Assembly: GCF_902499045.1 (NCBI RefSeq)
Contig: NZ_CABVPL010000013.1
Span: 62,001 to 126,000 of the forward strand
Origin: Burkholderia latens
GTDB taxonomy: Bacteria; Pseudomonadota; Gammaproteobacteria; Burkholderiales; Burkholderiaceae
DNA length: 64,000 nucleotides
Reading direction: 5' to 3'
Shown here piece after piece: positions 8,938 through 17,672 of the stretch; position 1 is the stretch's first letter; every line of letters starts with the position of its first letter. Made by a program: the position numbers and the translations under genes. The notes beneath the pieces were generated by a model. That model was not told the DNA's origin, did not search any database, and saw nothing but the letters and a program-made list of their open reading frames with translations.

Positions 8938-9419
8938 CTCGAACTGCGCGAGCCATTCGTCGCCGTAGAAGTCCTGCGCGAGGTCGTGTACCCACACGAT
9001 GTCGACGCGATCGCTGCGCACGCGCTTCAGGCTGCGTTCGATCGAGCGCAGCGTCGCGTCCGCCGAGTAGCCGCTGACGGGCCGGTTCGCGCGGCGTGCG
9101 CGAAGAGGCCCGTCTTGTCGACGTAGTCGCGCGTGCTCGCGTCTTCGCTTCGTCGAGCACGATGCGGCCGATCTTCGTGATGATCACGTAATCGTCGCGC
9201 GAATGGCCGACGAGCACGTCGCCCACGCGCGACTCGGCCAGCCCAGCCCCATACGACGGCGCGGTGCCGGAGTAGCGGATCCCGCGTGCCCACGCGGCCT
9301 CGGCGGTCGCGGCGGCTTCTCCAGCGGGGATGTCGCGGAACATGTTGCCGAGCGGGGCGGCGCCGAAGCCAAGCGTGTTGTTGGCCGGCAGCGTGCCCTC
9401 GAGACGCCTGCGTTTCTCC
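8938..9419 (-). pseudogene. Aldo/keto reductase remnant (paralogue of the gene at 14152-15171)
   Basis: This stretch matches the first ~160 codons of the intact aldo/keto reductase at 14152-15171, both as DNA and as protein (for example ALGNMFRDIP-like and DIVWVHDLAQDFYGDEWLAQFE). It is dead in several ways. The start codon aligned with the paralogue's ATG is AGG (9417-9419). The active-site Asp in the FDSAPFYG motif is Gly here. The frame is lost by small indels around 9090-9160. The C-terminal half is missing where it meets the MFS gene. The promoter side is still preserved (see 9459-9479). Confidence 0.85.
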
Positions 9420-9458
9420 GCGGGTCGCGAAAAAGTGAGCCCAGTCTAGGTTGCATGG

Positions 9459-9479
9459 TTATGTCTTATCAAGACATAA
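9459..9479. promoter_or_regulatory. Perfect 21-bp LysR-type dyad between the reductase remnant and LysR
   Basis: TTATGTCTT-ATC-AAGACATAA is a perfect 9-bp-arm palindrome 31 bases before the LysR start at 9511. The region upstream of the intact reductase (15221-15241) keeps a degenerate copy in an otherwise similar promoter. Length, symmetry and position between divergent genes fit a LysR binding site. Confidence 0.65.
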
Positions 9480-9510
9480 TTGATACTACTTGAGTCCCTC
9501 AAGGTCTTAT

Positions 9511-10419
9511 ATGCTAGACATCCGCCAGCTTCAATATTTCATCGCGGTTGCGGAAGAGGAACATGTCGGGCGCGCCGCCGAACGCCTGCATATCTCGCAA
9601 TCGCCGCTCAGCCGCCAGATCGCGCAACTCGAGGACAAGCTCGGGCTGACGCTGTTCGAGCGCAGTCAGCAACGCATTCGGCTGACGCGCGACGGCCGCA
9701 CGTTCCTCAGCGAGACGCAGGCGTTCCTGCGTCACGCGAACCGGCTCGAATCGCTCGCGCGCCGGCTCGGCCGCGGCGACGAAGGCGGCCTCTGCATCGG
9801 CTACCTGGAAACGGCCACGCACTCGGGCGTGCTGCCGCGCGCGCTGAAGACGTTGCGTGCCGACCGCCCGGCCGTCCATATCGCGTTGTACAACTACACG
9901 TCCGCCGCGCAGCTCGAAGGATTGCGCGAACGCAGTCTGGACATCGCGCTCGTCACCGAGCCGCCCGCGCCGGACGATCCCGAACTCGAATCGATGCGCG
10001 TGCTGAACGATCCGATGCTGCTCGCGCTGCCGGAAGAACATACGCTCGCGAAGAAGAAGACGCTTACGCCCGACGATCTCGCCACGCAGGCATGGATCGG
10101 CGTCGCGCAACAGGAAAGCGCGCCGCGCCATGGCCCGTTCGTCGCCGCGTGCGCGAAGGCGGGCTTCTCGCCGGACATCTCCGTCGAGGCGAGCGAGCCG
10201 CTCGCGGCGCTCGGGCTCGTCGCCGCCGGCCTCGGCGTGACGATGATCCAGCAGAGCCTGCGTCACCAGGTGCCCGAAGGCGTCGTGCTGCGGGAACTGC
10301 CGTGGTTCAGTTATCGCACGCCACTATGGGCGGCATGGCACAAGGTCAATCTGCGGCCGCTGGTGGGCGTGTTTCGAGAGATCCTGACGGGCGAGGAAGT
10401 GGTCGCGGCGGTCGAATGA
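9511..10419 (+). CDS. LysR-family regulator, BenM/CatM-like
   Basis: A 302-residue LysR regulator. The helix-turn-helix reads DIRQLQYFIAVAEEEHVGRAAERLHISQSPLSRQIAQLE, the pattern of the BenM/CatM/HcaR group, and the effector domain is complete. The ATG at 9511 is the family-typical start. It faces away from the decayed aldo/keto reductase. Because a similar promoter lies before the intact reductase at 15171, it may now act on that gene in trans. Effector unknown. Confidence 0.88.
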   Translation: MLDIRQLQYFIAVAEEEHVGRAAERLHISQSPLSRQIAQLEDKLGLTLFERSQQRIRLTRDGRTFLSETQAFLRHANRLESLARRLGRGDEGGLCIGYLETATHSGVLPRALKTLRADRPAVHIALYNYTSAAQLEGLRERSLDIALVTEPPAPDDPELESMRVLNDPMLLALPEEHTLAKKKTLTPDDLATQAWIGVAQQESAPRHGPFVAACAKAGFSPDISVEASEPLAALGLVAAGLGVTMIQQSLRHQVPEGVVLRELPWFSYRTPLWAAWHKVNLRPLVGVFREILTGEEVVAAVE

Positions 10420-10482
10420 CATGGGCAGGCGCCGCGCAGTGTGATGGCGGCGGGCGTCGTCGAGGGCACACGGCGCGGCGCG

Positions 10483-10562
10483 CCGTGTCGCCGTGTCGCC
10501 GTGTCGCCGTGTCGCCGTGTCGCCGTGTCGCCGTGTCGCCGTGTCGCCGTGTCGCCGTGTCG
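10483..10562. repeat. Tandem array, 10 perfect copies of an 8-bp unit
   Basis: The unit CCGTGTCG repeats ten times without a mismatch (80 bp). Because 8 is not a multiple of 3, all frames through it read as an octapeptide repeat, which produces misleading open frames on both strands. It lies between two convergent genes (LysR end 10419, dehydrogenase end 10733), so it is probably non-coding and prone to copy-number change. Confidence 0.95.
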
Positions 10563-10732
10563 CGGCACGAAGACTCGCTGCCCGAAACGATGTGATCGCC
10601 CGAATGACGCGCGAGCCCGTCGTGCTGCGCGCGTGCCCGCGGCGAACCCGTTCGAATCGATCGGCCGGGCATCGGTGCGCATACAACGACGTGTGCATGC
10701 GCATTCCCCGAAGCCGGCATCCCGCTCCCGCG

Positions 10733-12316
10733 TTAGGTCGCGAGCGTGACCTTCCCGTCGAGCAGCCGATTGATCGCCAGCGGATTCGACGCCTTCAGCG
10801 CATCGGGCAACAGCGCGTCCGGCATGTCCTGATAGCACACCGGCCGCAGGAAGCGTCGGATCGCGAGACTGCCGACCGACGTCGAGCGCCCGTCCGAAGT
10901 GGACGGGTACGGGCCGCCGTGCACCATCGCGTGCGCGACTTCCACGCCGGTGCCGAAACCGTTGACGAGCACGCGGCCCGCGCGCCGCTCCAGCGCCGGC
11001 AGGAACGTGCGCGCGGCGGCGTAATCGGCTTCGTCGATATGGAGCGCCGCCGTCAACTGGCCTTCCAGCGACTCGATCAGTTCGAGCATCGTGTTCAGAT
11101 CCGGACACCGGACGATCAGCGACGCCGCACCGAATACTTCCTCGTGCAGCGCTTTCGCTTCGCGGAACGCGTCCGCAGTCGTCGAGAACAACGCGCCGTG
11201 CCCCTGATTCGCGCCGGCCGGCGCATGCGTGCGTGCGACGGTGCGCACCTGCGGATGCTGCACGAACGCGTCCACCGAACGCTCGAACGCGCGGTGAATG
11301 CCCGGCGTGAGCATCGTCGCCGCGGGCGCCTGCGCGAGCCGCTCCGCCGCGGCCGCGATAAAGCGCTCGAGCGCCGGCCCGTCCACCGCGAAGATCAGGC
11401 CGGGGTTCGTGCAGAACTGCCCGGCGCCGAGCGTCAGCGACTGCACGAACTGCTGCGCGATCGCTTCGCCGCGCGCGTCGAGCGCGTTCGGGAACAGCAG
11501 CACCGGATTGATGCTGCTCATCTCCGCGTACACGGGAATCGGTTCGGGGCGCGCGTTCGCGATCGCGACCAGCGCGGTGCCCGCATGGCGCGAACCCGTG
11601 AAACCGACCGCCTTGATGCGACGGTCGCGCACCAGCCCCTGACCGATCTCGAGGCCGCTGTCGAACAGCAGCGAGAACGTGCCTTCCGGCATCCCGCACG
11701 TCTTCACCGCCTGCTGCACGGCGAGCCCGACGAGTTCCGACGTGCCCGGATGCGCCGGGTGCGCCTTCACGATCACCGGGCAGCCGGCCGCGAGCGCGGA
11801 CGCCGTATCGCCGCCCGCCACCGAAAACGCGAGCGGGAAGTTGCTCGCGCCGAACACCGCGACCGGCCCGAGCCCGATGTGACGCAGGCGCAGGTCGGGG
11901 CGCGGCGCCGGCTGGCGCGCCGGTTGCGCGGGATCGATGCGCGCTTCGACGTAGTCGCCCGCGCGCACCACGCCGGCGAACATCCGCAACTGGCCGACCG
12001 TGCGGGCGCGCTCGCCTTCGATGCGCGCGCGCGGCAGCCCGGTTTCGGCGACACAGCGCTCGACCAGTTCGTCGCCGAGCGCAAGGATGTTCGTCGCGAT
12101 CGTTTCGAGGAAGGTCGCGCGCGCGTCCGGTTGCGTTTCGCGATACGTATCGAACGCGGCCCACGCGAGTGCGCATGCTTCGTCGAGATCGGCGACGCCC
12201 GCGCCGCCGAATGCGGGCTCCATGCGTTCGCCGCTGGCCGCGTGGATCGCGTATATCTCGCCGTTCGTGCCGCGCCGCGCGCGCTGGCCGATCAGCAGGT
12301 TGCCTGCGATAGTCAT
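10733..12316 (-). CDS. Alpha-ketoglutarate semialdehyde (2,5-dioxovalerate) dehydrogenase
   Basis: A 527-residue NAD(P)-dependent aldehyde dehydrogenase of the KGSADH group. It starts with the family N-terminus [11 protein letters not shown]. It has the catalytic base in YAEMSSINP and the nucleophilic Cys in [10 protein letters not shown]. It oxidises alpha-ketoglutarate semialdehyde to alpha-ketoglutarate, the last step of oxidative pentose, D-glucarate or hydroxyproline breakdown. It lies 133 bases downstream of the SDR gene on the same strand, probably in one operon. The matching dehydratases or deaminases are not in the window. I used the ATG at 12316. Confidence 0.9.
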   Translation of the reverse strand: MTIAGNLLIGQRARRGTNGEIYAIHAASGERMEPAFGGAGVADLDEACALAWAAFDTYRETQPDARATFLETIATNILALGDELVERCVAETGLPRARIEGERARTVGQLRMFAGVVRAGDYVEARIDPAQPARQPAPRPDLRLRHIGLGPVAVFGASNFPLAFSVAGGDTASALAAGCPVIVKAHPAHPGTSELVGLAVQQAVKTCGMPEGTFSLLFDSGLEIGQGLVRDRRIKAVGFTGSRHAGTALVAIANARPEPIPVYAEMSSINPVLLFPNALDARGEAIAQQFVQSLTLGAGQFCTNPGLIFAVDGPALERFIAAAAERLAQAPAATMLTPGIHRAFERSVDAFVQHPQVRTVARTHAPAGANQGHGALFSTTADAFREAKALHEEVFGAASLIVRCPDLNTMLELIESLEGQLTAALHIDEADYAAARTFLPALERRAGRVLVNGFGTGVEVAHAMVHGGPYPSTSDGRSTSVGSLAIRRFLRPVCYQDMPDALLPDALKASNPLAINRLLDGKVTLAT

Positions 12317-12449
12317 TTCCGTCGTGTCCTCTGTAGATGAATCGAATGCGAACGCCATCGGATGACGGGTTCGCTTAAGTGTTGTCTTGTATCGGCTGGC
12401 ATCGCACGTTCCGGCTCGCTACGCATTGCCGTCGAACCGCAACGCCCGA

Positions 12450-13238
12450 TCAGAACGTGCCCGGATACGCGCCGCCGTCGAGCAGCACGTTCTGCCCCGT
12501 CAGGTAGCCCGCATGCGCGCTGCACAGGAATGCGCAGACCGCGCCGAACTCGTCGGCCGAGCCGAAGCGTCCGGCCGGCACCGCATGCTGCCTCGCTTCG
12601 CGCACTGCTTCGTAATCCTTTCCTTCTGCCTTTGCCGATGCCTGGGTCGCCTTCTTCAGGCGATCGGTGTCGAATGCCCCCGGCAGCAGGTTGTTGATCG
12701 TCACGTTGCGCGATGCGATGCGCCTTTGCCGCGCGATGCCCGCGATGAAGCCCGTCAGGCCCGCGCGTGCGCCGTTCGACAGGCCGAGCACGTCGATCGG
12801 CGCCTTCACCGCGCTCGACGTGATGTTGACGATGCGGCCGAAGCCGCGTTCGGCCATCCCGTCGACGGTCGCCTTGATCAGCTCGATCGCAGTCAGCATG
12901 TTCGCGTCGAGCGCGGCGATCCAGTCGTCGCGCGTCCATTCGCGGAAGTCGCCCGGCGGCGGACCGCCCGCGTTGTTCACGAGGATGTCGATGTGCGGCG
13001 CGGCCGCGAGTGCTGCCGCACGGCCCGCGCCCGTCGTGATGTCGCCCGCTACCGCAATCACCGTGACGGCCGGGTTGAGCGCGCGCAGTTCGCGGGCGGT
13101 CGCCTCGAGCGCGTCGCTGCCGCGCGCGGTGATCACGACGTTCACGCCTTCGGCGACCAGCGCCCGCGCGCAGCCCTTGCCGAGCCCCTTGCTCGCCGCG
13201 CAGACCAGCGCCCAGCGGCCTTCGATGTTCAGATTCAT
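12450..13238 (-). CDS. SDR-family oxidoreductase lacking the usual catalytic Tyr/Lys
   Basis: A 262-residue short-chain dehydrogenase fold. The nucleotide segment is ALVCAASKGLGKGCA, a poor match to TGxxxGxG. The NNAG motif (ILVNNAGG) and a Ser region (NITSSAVKAP) are present. Where a normal SDR has YxxxK, this protein reads LSNGARAGLTGF, so Tyr and Lys appear replaced by Ser and Arg. A recognised atypical beta-ketoacyl-ACP-reductase-like SDR subgroup shows the same defects. AGGAG precedes the ATG. It heads the probable operon with the KGSA dehydrogenase and may act on a sugar acid or be non-enzymatic. Confidence 0.85.
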   Translation of the reverse strand: MNLNIEGRWALVCAASKGLGKGCARALVAEGVNVVITARGSDALEATARELRALNPAVTVIAVAGDITTGAGRAAALAAAPHIDILVNNAGGPPPGDFREWTRDDWIAALDANMLTAIELIKATVDGMAERGFGRIVNITSSAVKAPIDVLGLSNGARAGLTGFIAGIARQRRIASRNVTINNLLPGAFDTDRLKKATQASAKAEGKDYEAVREARQHAVPAGRFGSADEFGAVCAFLCSAHAGYLTGQNVLLDGGAYPGTF

Positions 13239-13720
13239 GCTTCGCTCCTGGAATCCCGTGCGCGCCGTGGCCGCCTCGTGCGGCAATCGACACGGTGATG
13301 AGCCGAAGCTCGCGTGCGTTCGCCCCTGCCTGCCAGTGCCGGCGGCACGCTGGCGCGCACGTCGGGAATGCGCGGGAAAACGCGCGGGAAAACTTGCGCA
13401 ATGGGCCAGCATACGGACTCGTCGACCGCGCGACAATTGAAAGGAAGTGATACCGGTATAACCGTTCGTTATCGCCCGTTGCGTGGCGGCTCTGCGCGAG
13501 CGCCTTCCGTCACCGCTGCGTTACGCCGTTGCGGCGGTCGGGCGGCGACCTGCGCCAAACGACGGACGTCGGCACTTCAGTCAGACGATAGCCCGCGCGC
13601 ACGGTGACGCCGGCTCCGTGGTTCGTCACGCATGAAACCCGCAACGACGCGCGGAGCCGGCAAGCGCCGACATCGCCGGCGCCCGCTCACCACGCGCGAC
13701 CTCGCCGCGCGATCACGCGG
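13239..13720. other. Gene-free stretch with one 10-bp palindrome
   Basis: No gene is supported here. Upstream of the SDR/KGSADH operon there is a perfect palindrome ATACCGGTAT at 13450-13459, possibly an operator. The rest is GC-rich sequence with shadow frames only. Confidence 0.4.
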
Positions 13721-14134
13721 TCACGCCGCGAACCGCTTCGCCAGTTCGGCGAGACCGTCTTCGTAGATGCCGCGGAAGAGCTGGATCGCTTCGTCATCGG
13801 TTGCGCCGTTCGGCGTGAACGTGCCCGACCACTCGACCGTCGACGCGTTCGCGCCGTTCTCGCGCACGCGCAGCGTGGAGCGATAGTTCACGACCGGAAA
13901 GGGCGCCTTCAGGATCGCGTACGCATAGCTGCGATCCGCGTCGTCGAATGCGATCAGGCGCTCGACGATCGCGTCGCCGTCCGGGTTCGCGAGGCTGCGC
14001 ACGCGGCCGCCTTCACTCAGCTCGCTCGCCGGGATATACGACAGCCAGTCGGGCAGCGAACCGAAGCCGCCGATCAGTTTCCACACCGTATCGGCCGAAG
14101 CCGAGACCTCGATGCTTGCATTTGCGTTTGCCAC
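13721..14134 (-). CDS. SRPBCC-fold (polyketide cyclase/dehydrase-like) protein
   Basis: A 137-residue START/Bet v1-like protein, opening ASIEVSASADTVWKLIGGFGSLPDWLSYI and containing a hydrophobic-pocket pattern followed by TVEWSGTFTPNG. Such proteins bind or dehydrate small lipophilic ligands; no reaction can be assigned. I chose a GTG start at 14134 with GAAGG/GATG-rich sequence just upstream; no ATG lies near it in this frame. It is 17 bases downstream of the aldo/keto reductase, so the two are almost surely one operon. Confidence 0.8.
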   Translation of the reverse strand: MANANASIEVSASADTVWKLIGGFGSLPDWLSYIPASELSEGGRVRSLANPDGDAIVERLIAFDDADRSYAYAILKAPFPVVNYRSTLRVRENGANASTVEWSGTFTPNGATDDEAIQLFRGIYEDGLAELAKRFAA

Positions 14135-14151
14135 GTCATCACCTTCGATAA

Positions 14152-15171
14152 TCAACGATCGATCGGCAGCGGTGCATTGGCTGCGACGAGGCCCTGTTCG
14201 CGCATCTCGCGCCAGAAGTCGGCCGGAATCACGACGTTCAGCGCGGCGTGGTCTTCCGCGATCCGCTCCGGACGGCTCGCGCCCGGAATCACCGCGGCGG
14301 TGGCCGGATGCGCCATCGAGAACTGCAGTGCGGCGGCCTTGATCGGCACGTCGTGGCGGGCGGCGATCGCGTTGATGCGGCCGACCTTCGCGAGGATTTC
14401 CGGCGACGCCTTCTGATATTCGAAGTGCGTACCGCCCGCGAGCACGCCCGAGCTGTACGGGCCGCCGACGACGATCCCGACGCCTTGCGCGGCCGCCGCC
14501 GGCATCACGCGCTGCAGCGCGCGCTCGTGATCGAGCAGTGTGTAGCGGCCGGCCAGCAGCATGCCGTCCGGCTGCGGTTCGGCGAGGTCGAGCACCAGCT
14601 CGATCGGCTCGACGCGGTTCACGCCGAGGCCCCACGCTTTGATCACGCCTTCGTCGCGCAGCTTGCTCAGCACGCGGAACGCGCCCTTGCGCGCGACTTC
14701 GAATTGCGCGAGCCATTCGTCGCCGTAGAAGTCCTGCGCGATGTCGTGCACCCACACGATGTCGAGGCGATCGGTGCACAGACGCTTCAGGCTGTCCTCG
14801 ATCGAGCGCAGCGTCGCGTCGGCCGAGTAGTCGTTGACGATGCGGTTCGGCCGGCCGTGTTCGAACAGGCCGCCCTTCTCGCCGAGATCACGCGCCGACA
14901 CGTCTTCCACTTCGTCGAGGATCACGCGGCCGACCTTCGTGCTCAGCACGTATTCGTCACGCGGATGGTGCGCGAGCGCATCGCCCAGACGCATTTCGGC
15001 GAGACCGGCGCCGTAGAACGGCGCGGAATCGAAGTAGCGGATGCCATGCTGCCACGCCGCTTCGACGGTGGCCGCGGCTTCCGCGTCGGGGATGTTGCGG
15101 AACATGTTGCCGAGCGGTGCGGTACCGAAGCCAAGGATCTTTTCTGCGGGCAGCTTGCCTTTGAGACTCAT
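14152..15171 (-). CDS. Aldo/keto reductase, D-threo-aldose 1-dehydrogenase-like
   Basis: A 339-residue aldo/keto reductase. It has the active-site segment YFDSAPFYGAG (Asp and Tyr), STKVGR with the catalytic Lys, and DIVWVHDIAQDFYGDEWL for the His region. It resembles L-fucose/D-threo-aldose 1-dehydrogenases and pyridoxal 4-dehydrogenase, so oxidation of a free aldose or pyridoxal with NAD(P) is likely. The ATG at 15171 has GGAG 7 bases upstream; a GTG four codons earlier is less well placed. An inactivated partial copy lies at 8938-9419. It is followed by the SRPBCC gene. Confidence 0.9.
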   Translation of the reverse strand: MSLKGKLPAEKILGFGTAPLGNMFRNIPDAEAAATVEAAWQHGIRYFDSAPFYGAGLAEMRLGDALAHHPRDEYVLSTKVGRVILDEVEDVSARDLGEKGGLFEHGRPNRIVNDYSADATLRSIEDSLKRLCTDRLDIVWVHDIAQDFYGDEWLAQFEVARKGAFRVLSKLRDEGVIKAWGLGVNRVEPIELVLDLAEPQPDGMLLAGRYTLLDHERALQRVMPAAAAQGVGIVVGGPYSSGVLAGGTHFEYQKASPEILAKVGRINAIAARHDVPIKAAALQFSMAHPATAAVIPGASRPERIAEDHAALNVVIPADFWREMREQGLVAANAPLPIDR

Positions 15172-15220
15172 GATTTTCTCCACGGAGTAACGGAAAACGA
15201 GTTCAGTCTAGGGATCAGGG

Positions 15221-15241
15221 TTAAGTCTGTCCAAGACGGAA
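15221..15241. promoter_or_regulatory. Degenerate copy of the 9459-9479 LysR dyad upstream of the aldo/keto reductase
   Basis: The 75 bases upstream of the live reductase align at roughly two-thirds identity or better, by eye, with those upstream of the decayed copy. The palindrome core is kept as AAGTCT ... AAGAC but the outer arm bases have changed. No LysR gene adjoins this copy. A binding role is inferred from the comparison. Confidence 0.5.
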
Positions 15242-15569
15242 TTCGACACAGTTGAGTCCTTCTGGGTCTAACTGACGCGTGTAGCAGGTGGATTTGCGAC
15301 CGCGTTCGGGGCGCATCGCCGCAGTAGGCCCGTGCGGCAAGGCTGGCGGCGAAATCGAGCGTCGATTCGTGATTCCGGATCAAAAAATGATTTCGCGGAT
15401 GACGCGTTTTTTCGCGGCGTCGGGACACCTGTATCGGCGGCACGCGCAACGCCGACGACGCGGCTGCCGCTCGCTCGGCCTCCGTCGATCGTAATGCGCG
15501 GACCGCTCACCGGAGTGGTGAAAATACTCGCGATCATGGGCAATTCCGCACGCACCGCCGCGCCGCGCG
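15242..15569. other. Gene-free stretch between reductase promoter and beta-lactamase end
   Basis: I find no supported gene, repeat or clear terminator. A slightly A/T-richer patch lies near 15375-15415. Confidence 0.3.
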
Positions 15570-16739
15570 TTACGGCTTGCCGCCCAGCGACTCGACGATC
15601 CGGTACGCGGTCTTCACGCGATCCTCGATCGGGAAGCTGCGGTTCGCGAGCATCACGATCGCGAGCCGCTTTGCGGGAATAAACGCGACGTAGGTACTGA
15701 AACCGTTGGTCGAGCCGGTCTTGTTGATCCACGTGTCCGGCCGCGGCGCGAGCGGCGGCTGCAGTTCGGTTGCGGGCGTCGCATCGAAAAGCATCGGCGG
15801 CGCGTTGCCTTCGAGCAGCGTCGCGAGCGCGACCGGATACGGATACTGCTCCCAGATCAAGTCTTGCGTGAGCGGGCCCGCGCGGAAATAGCCGGTATGC
15901 GTGCGCTCGAGCGCGCGCTGCAGCCGCGGCGCGGTTTCGACAAGCCCCATGTTCGCCTGCACGAAGCGCAGCAGGTCGGCCGCCGTCGTCCTGACGCCGT
16001 ACGCCGGCTGCCACAGCATGCCACCCGTCATCCGGATCGGCTTGCCGTCCTTCGTATATCCCTGCGCATAGTCGGCGTCGCGCGCGGCCGGCACGTTGAT
16101 GTACGTGTGCGTCATCCCGAGTGCGGGAAACAGCCGCTGCTCCATCAGCGCCGCGAAGTCGCGGTTCATCGCGTTCGCGGTGAGCTGCCCGAGCATCCCG
16201 ATCGCGACGTTCGAGTACGTGCGATGCGTGCCCGGCGCGTATGCAGGCCGCCACGCTTGCAGATAGCGCATCAGCGCGGCCTCGTCGCGAATACTGTCGG
16301 GCACCTGCAGCGGCATCCCGCCCGGCGTATGCGTGCCGAGCTCGAGCAGCGTCACGCCGCCGAACGGCGTGTGCCGCAGCGCGGGCAGATACTTGCCCGC
16401 CGGGTCCGACAGCGACAGCGCGCCGCCCTCCTGCGCGTCGGCCGCGAGCGCCGCGGTCAGCGTCTTGCTGACGGAGCCGATCTCGAACAGCGTGTCGCCG
16501 GTCACGGGCTTGCCGGTTTGCGTCGACATCACGCCGTAGTCGAACACATAACCCTTGCCGCCGGCGACGATGCCGATCGCCATGCCGGGAATCGCGAATT
16601 GCTTCATCAGCGGCGCGATGTTGCGGGTCACGGTGGCGTGTATCTCGTCCGGCGTGGCGGCCGCCGCGCGGCCCGCCGCGGCGGCGGTGCACGCGGCGAC
16701 GAACACGGTCGCAGCGAGGCGTGTCGCGTTGAATCGCAT
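15570..16739 (-). CDS. ampC: Class C (AmpC-type) beta-lactamase
   Basis: A 389-residue serine beta-lactamase with a signal peptide (cleavage near residue 27, GRAAAA). All class C motifs are present: SVSK at about 89-92 (nucleophile Ser and Lys), YSN at 175-177 and KTG at 340-342. The segment GGMPLQVPD also matches AmpC. It should hydrolyse cephalosporins in the periplasm. No ampR-like gene is adjacent, unlike inducible ampC loci, so it may be constitutive or controlled in trans. AAGGAA lies upstream of the ATG. A related serine esterase/DD-peptidase activity cannot be excluded. Confidence 0.87.
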   Translation of the reverse strand: MRFNATRLAATVFVAACTAAAAGRAAAATPDEIHATVTRNIAPLMKQFAIPGMAIGIVAGGKGYVFDYGVMSTQTGKPVTGDTLFEIGSVSKTLTAALAADAQEGGALSLSDPAGKYLPALRHTPFGGVTLLELGTHTPGGMPLQVPDSIRDEAALMRYLQAWRPAYAPGTHRTYSNVAIGMLGQLTANAMNRDFAALMEQRLFPALGMTHTYINVPAARDADYAQGYTKDGKPIRMTGGMLWQPAYGVRTTAADLLRFVQANMGLVETAPRLQRALERTHTGYFRAGPLTQDLIWEQYPYPVALATLLEGNAPPMLFDATPATELQPPLAPRPDTWINKTGSTNGFSTYVAFIPAKRLAIVMLANRSFPIEDRVKTAYRIVESLGGKP

Positions 16740-16924
16740 GAGTGCGGTTCCTTCGATTTTCCGATGGTTGCGTGGACAACAAACCGGCCGCACCGCGTGG
16801 AGGACGCGGCAGCCGGGCCGGCCGAAGCAGGACTATCCGTCACCGGCCGGCCGCCAACAATCGACGATATGTTGCGCGTGCCTAAAGAAAATCTTATGCA
16901 GCGCACGAGCCGGCCACGCGAACG

Positions 16925-17061
16925 TCAGCCCGGCAACCGGTCGAGAAACGCGAGCATCGCGGCATTGAAGCGCGCCGGCCGCTGCAGCGGCGCGAAGTGG
17001 CTGACGCCGTGCAGGATCGTCGGCGTCGCGCCCGGAATCGTCCTGTCGAGGCAGAGGCGCT
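16925..17061 (-). pseudogene. C-terminal remnant of an alpha/beta hydrolase
   Basis: Read on the minus strand this gives the end of an alpha/beta hydrolase: PGATPTILHGVSHFAPLQRP, with the His expected for the catalytic triad, then FNAAMLAFLDRLPG and a stop. Upstream of about 17061 the similarity ends. No start or nucleophile region exists, so only the last ~45 codons survive. Confidence 0.6.
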
Positions 17062-17154
17062 TGCGAATGTAGTGCGCGGGACGACGCGAGGAGGCCACGC
17101 GACGGGTAGCCGCGCCGCCGCGCAGCCGTGCCCTGCCGTACCGTGCCGTGCCGG

Positions 17155-17583
17155 TCAGGCCTGTGTCGACACCAGCGCGCCGGACGTCGAGCCGCCCGAC
17201 TTCTCGATCGCCTGCGCGAGCTGCGCGATCGCGGTAGACAGCGCAGCGGAGATCGTGCTCGCTTCCGCGCCGAGCGTCTGCTGTTGGACCGCAGCGGCCG
17301 GATCGTTCTTCGCGCGCTGCGCGGCGGCCGCCATCTGCTGTTGCACCTGCGCGAGCTGTTTCTGCAGGCGCTCGATGAGCTGCTTCAGCTGCGCGACCGC
17401 GGGATCGTCGCCCGAGGATCCCGACGCGCCAAGCGTCTGACCCGCGGCATCGGCAGCCGCGCCGCTCGTCGCGGACGATGCGGTGAACGACGCCGTCGGC
17501 GCGCCACCGGCCCCGGACGGGCTGGCGGCCGCGTTGCCGGTGGCAAGCGGAGTTTGTGCGGCGGAAGAAAGATCGATTTGCAT
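17155..17583 (-). CDS. FlxA-like protein
   Basis: A 142-residue protein like FlxA. The first ~60 residues are Ala/Ser/Gly-rich and probably disordered. The middle (about residues 60-100) is a Gln/Lys/Leu coiled coil, VAQLKQLIERLQKQLAQVQQ. The tail is a second amphipathic helix, AISAALSTAIAQLAQAI-like. E. coli flxA is a flagellar-regulon gene read by sigma-28; a sigma-28-like promoter is visible upstream here (17645-17672). Its molecular role is not known. Confidence 0.75.
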   Translation of the reverse strand: MQIDLSSAAQTPLATGNAAASPSGAGGAPTASFTASSATSGAAADAAGQTLGASGSSGDDPAVAQLKQLIERLQKQLAQVQQQMAAAAQRAKNDPAAAVQQQTLGAEASTISAALSTAIAQLAQAIEKSGGSTSGALVSTQA

Positions 17584-17644
17584 CGTGTCCGTCTGTAACG
17601 AGTGTCCGACTCAGGTCGGTTGAATGGGAAACCCTTGCAACCGG

Positions 17645-17672
17645 TTTACGGTATTCGTCAGATAAAACTTTA
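17645..17672 (-). promoter_or_regulatory. Sigma-28 (FliA)-like promoter for the FlxA-like gene
   Basis: On the minus strand a perfect -35 element TAAAGTTT (17672-17665) is followed after 12 bases by ACCGTAAA (17652-17645), against the consensus GCCGATAA. The -10 half matches at only 5 of 8, and the spacer is 12 rather than 11. It lies about 60 bases before the ATG at 17583. Confidence 0.55.

Noticed and set aside
10483-10562. CRISPR array
   Set aside because: The units abut with no spacers and are only 8 bp long; no cas genes are present.
10311-12176. Long open frame on the minus strand running through the 8-bp array with an octapeptide repeat
   Set aside because: The repeat opens every frame because 8 is not a multiple of 3. 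The rest of the frame is antisense-register shadow of the KGSA dehydrogenase and shows no protein-like pattern.
1101-12316. Complete hydroxyproline pathway (trimeric dehydrogenase plus KGSA dehydrogenase)
   Set aside because: No hydroxyproline epimerase or deaminase is in the window and the two parts are 7 kb apart with separate regulators; kept only as one option for the substrate.
15570-16739. Inducible ampR-ampC locus
   Set aside because: No LysR gene adjoins the beta-lactamase; the nearest regulators face other genes.
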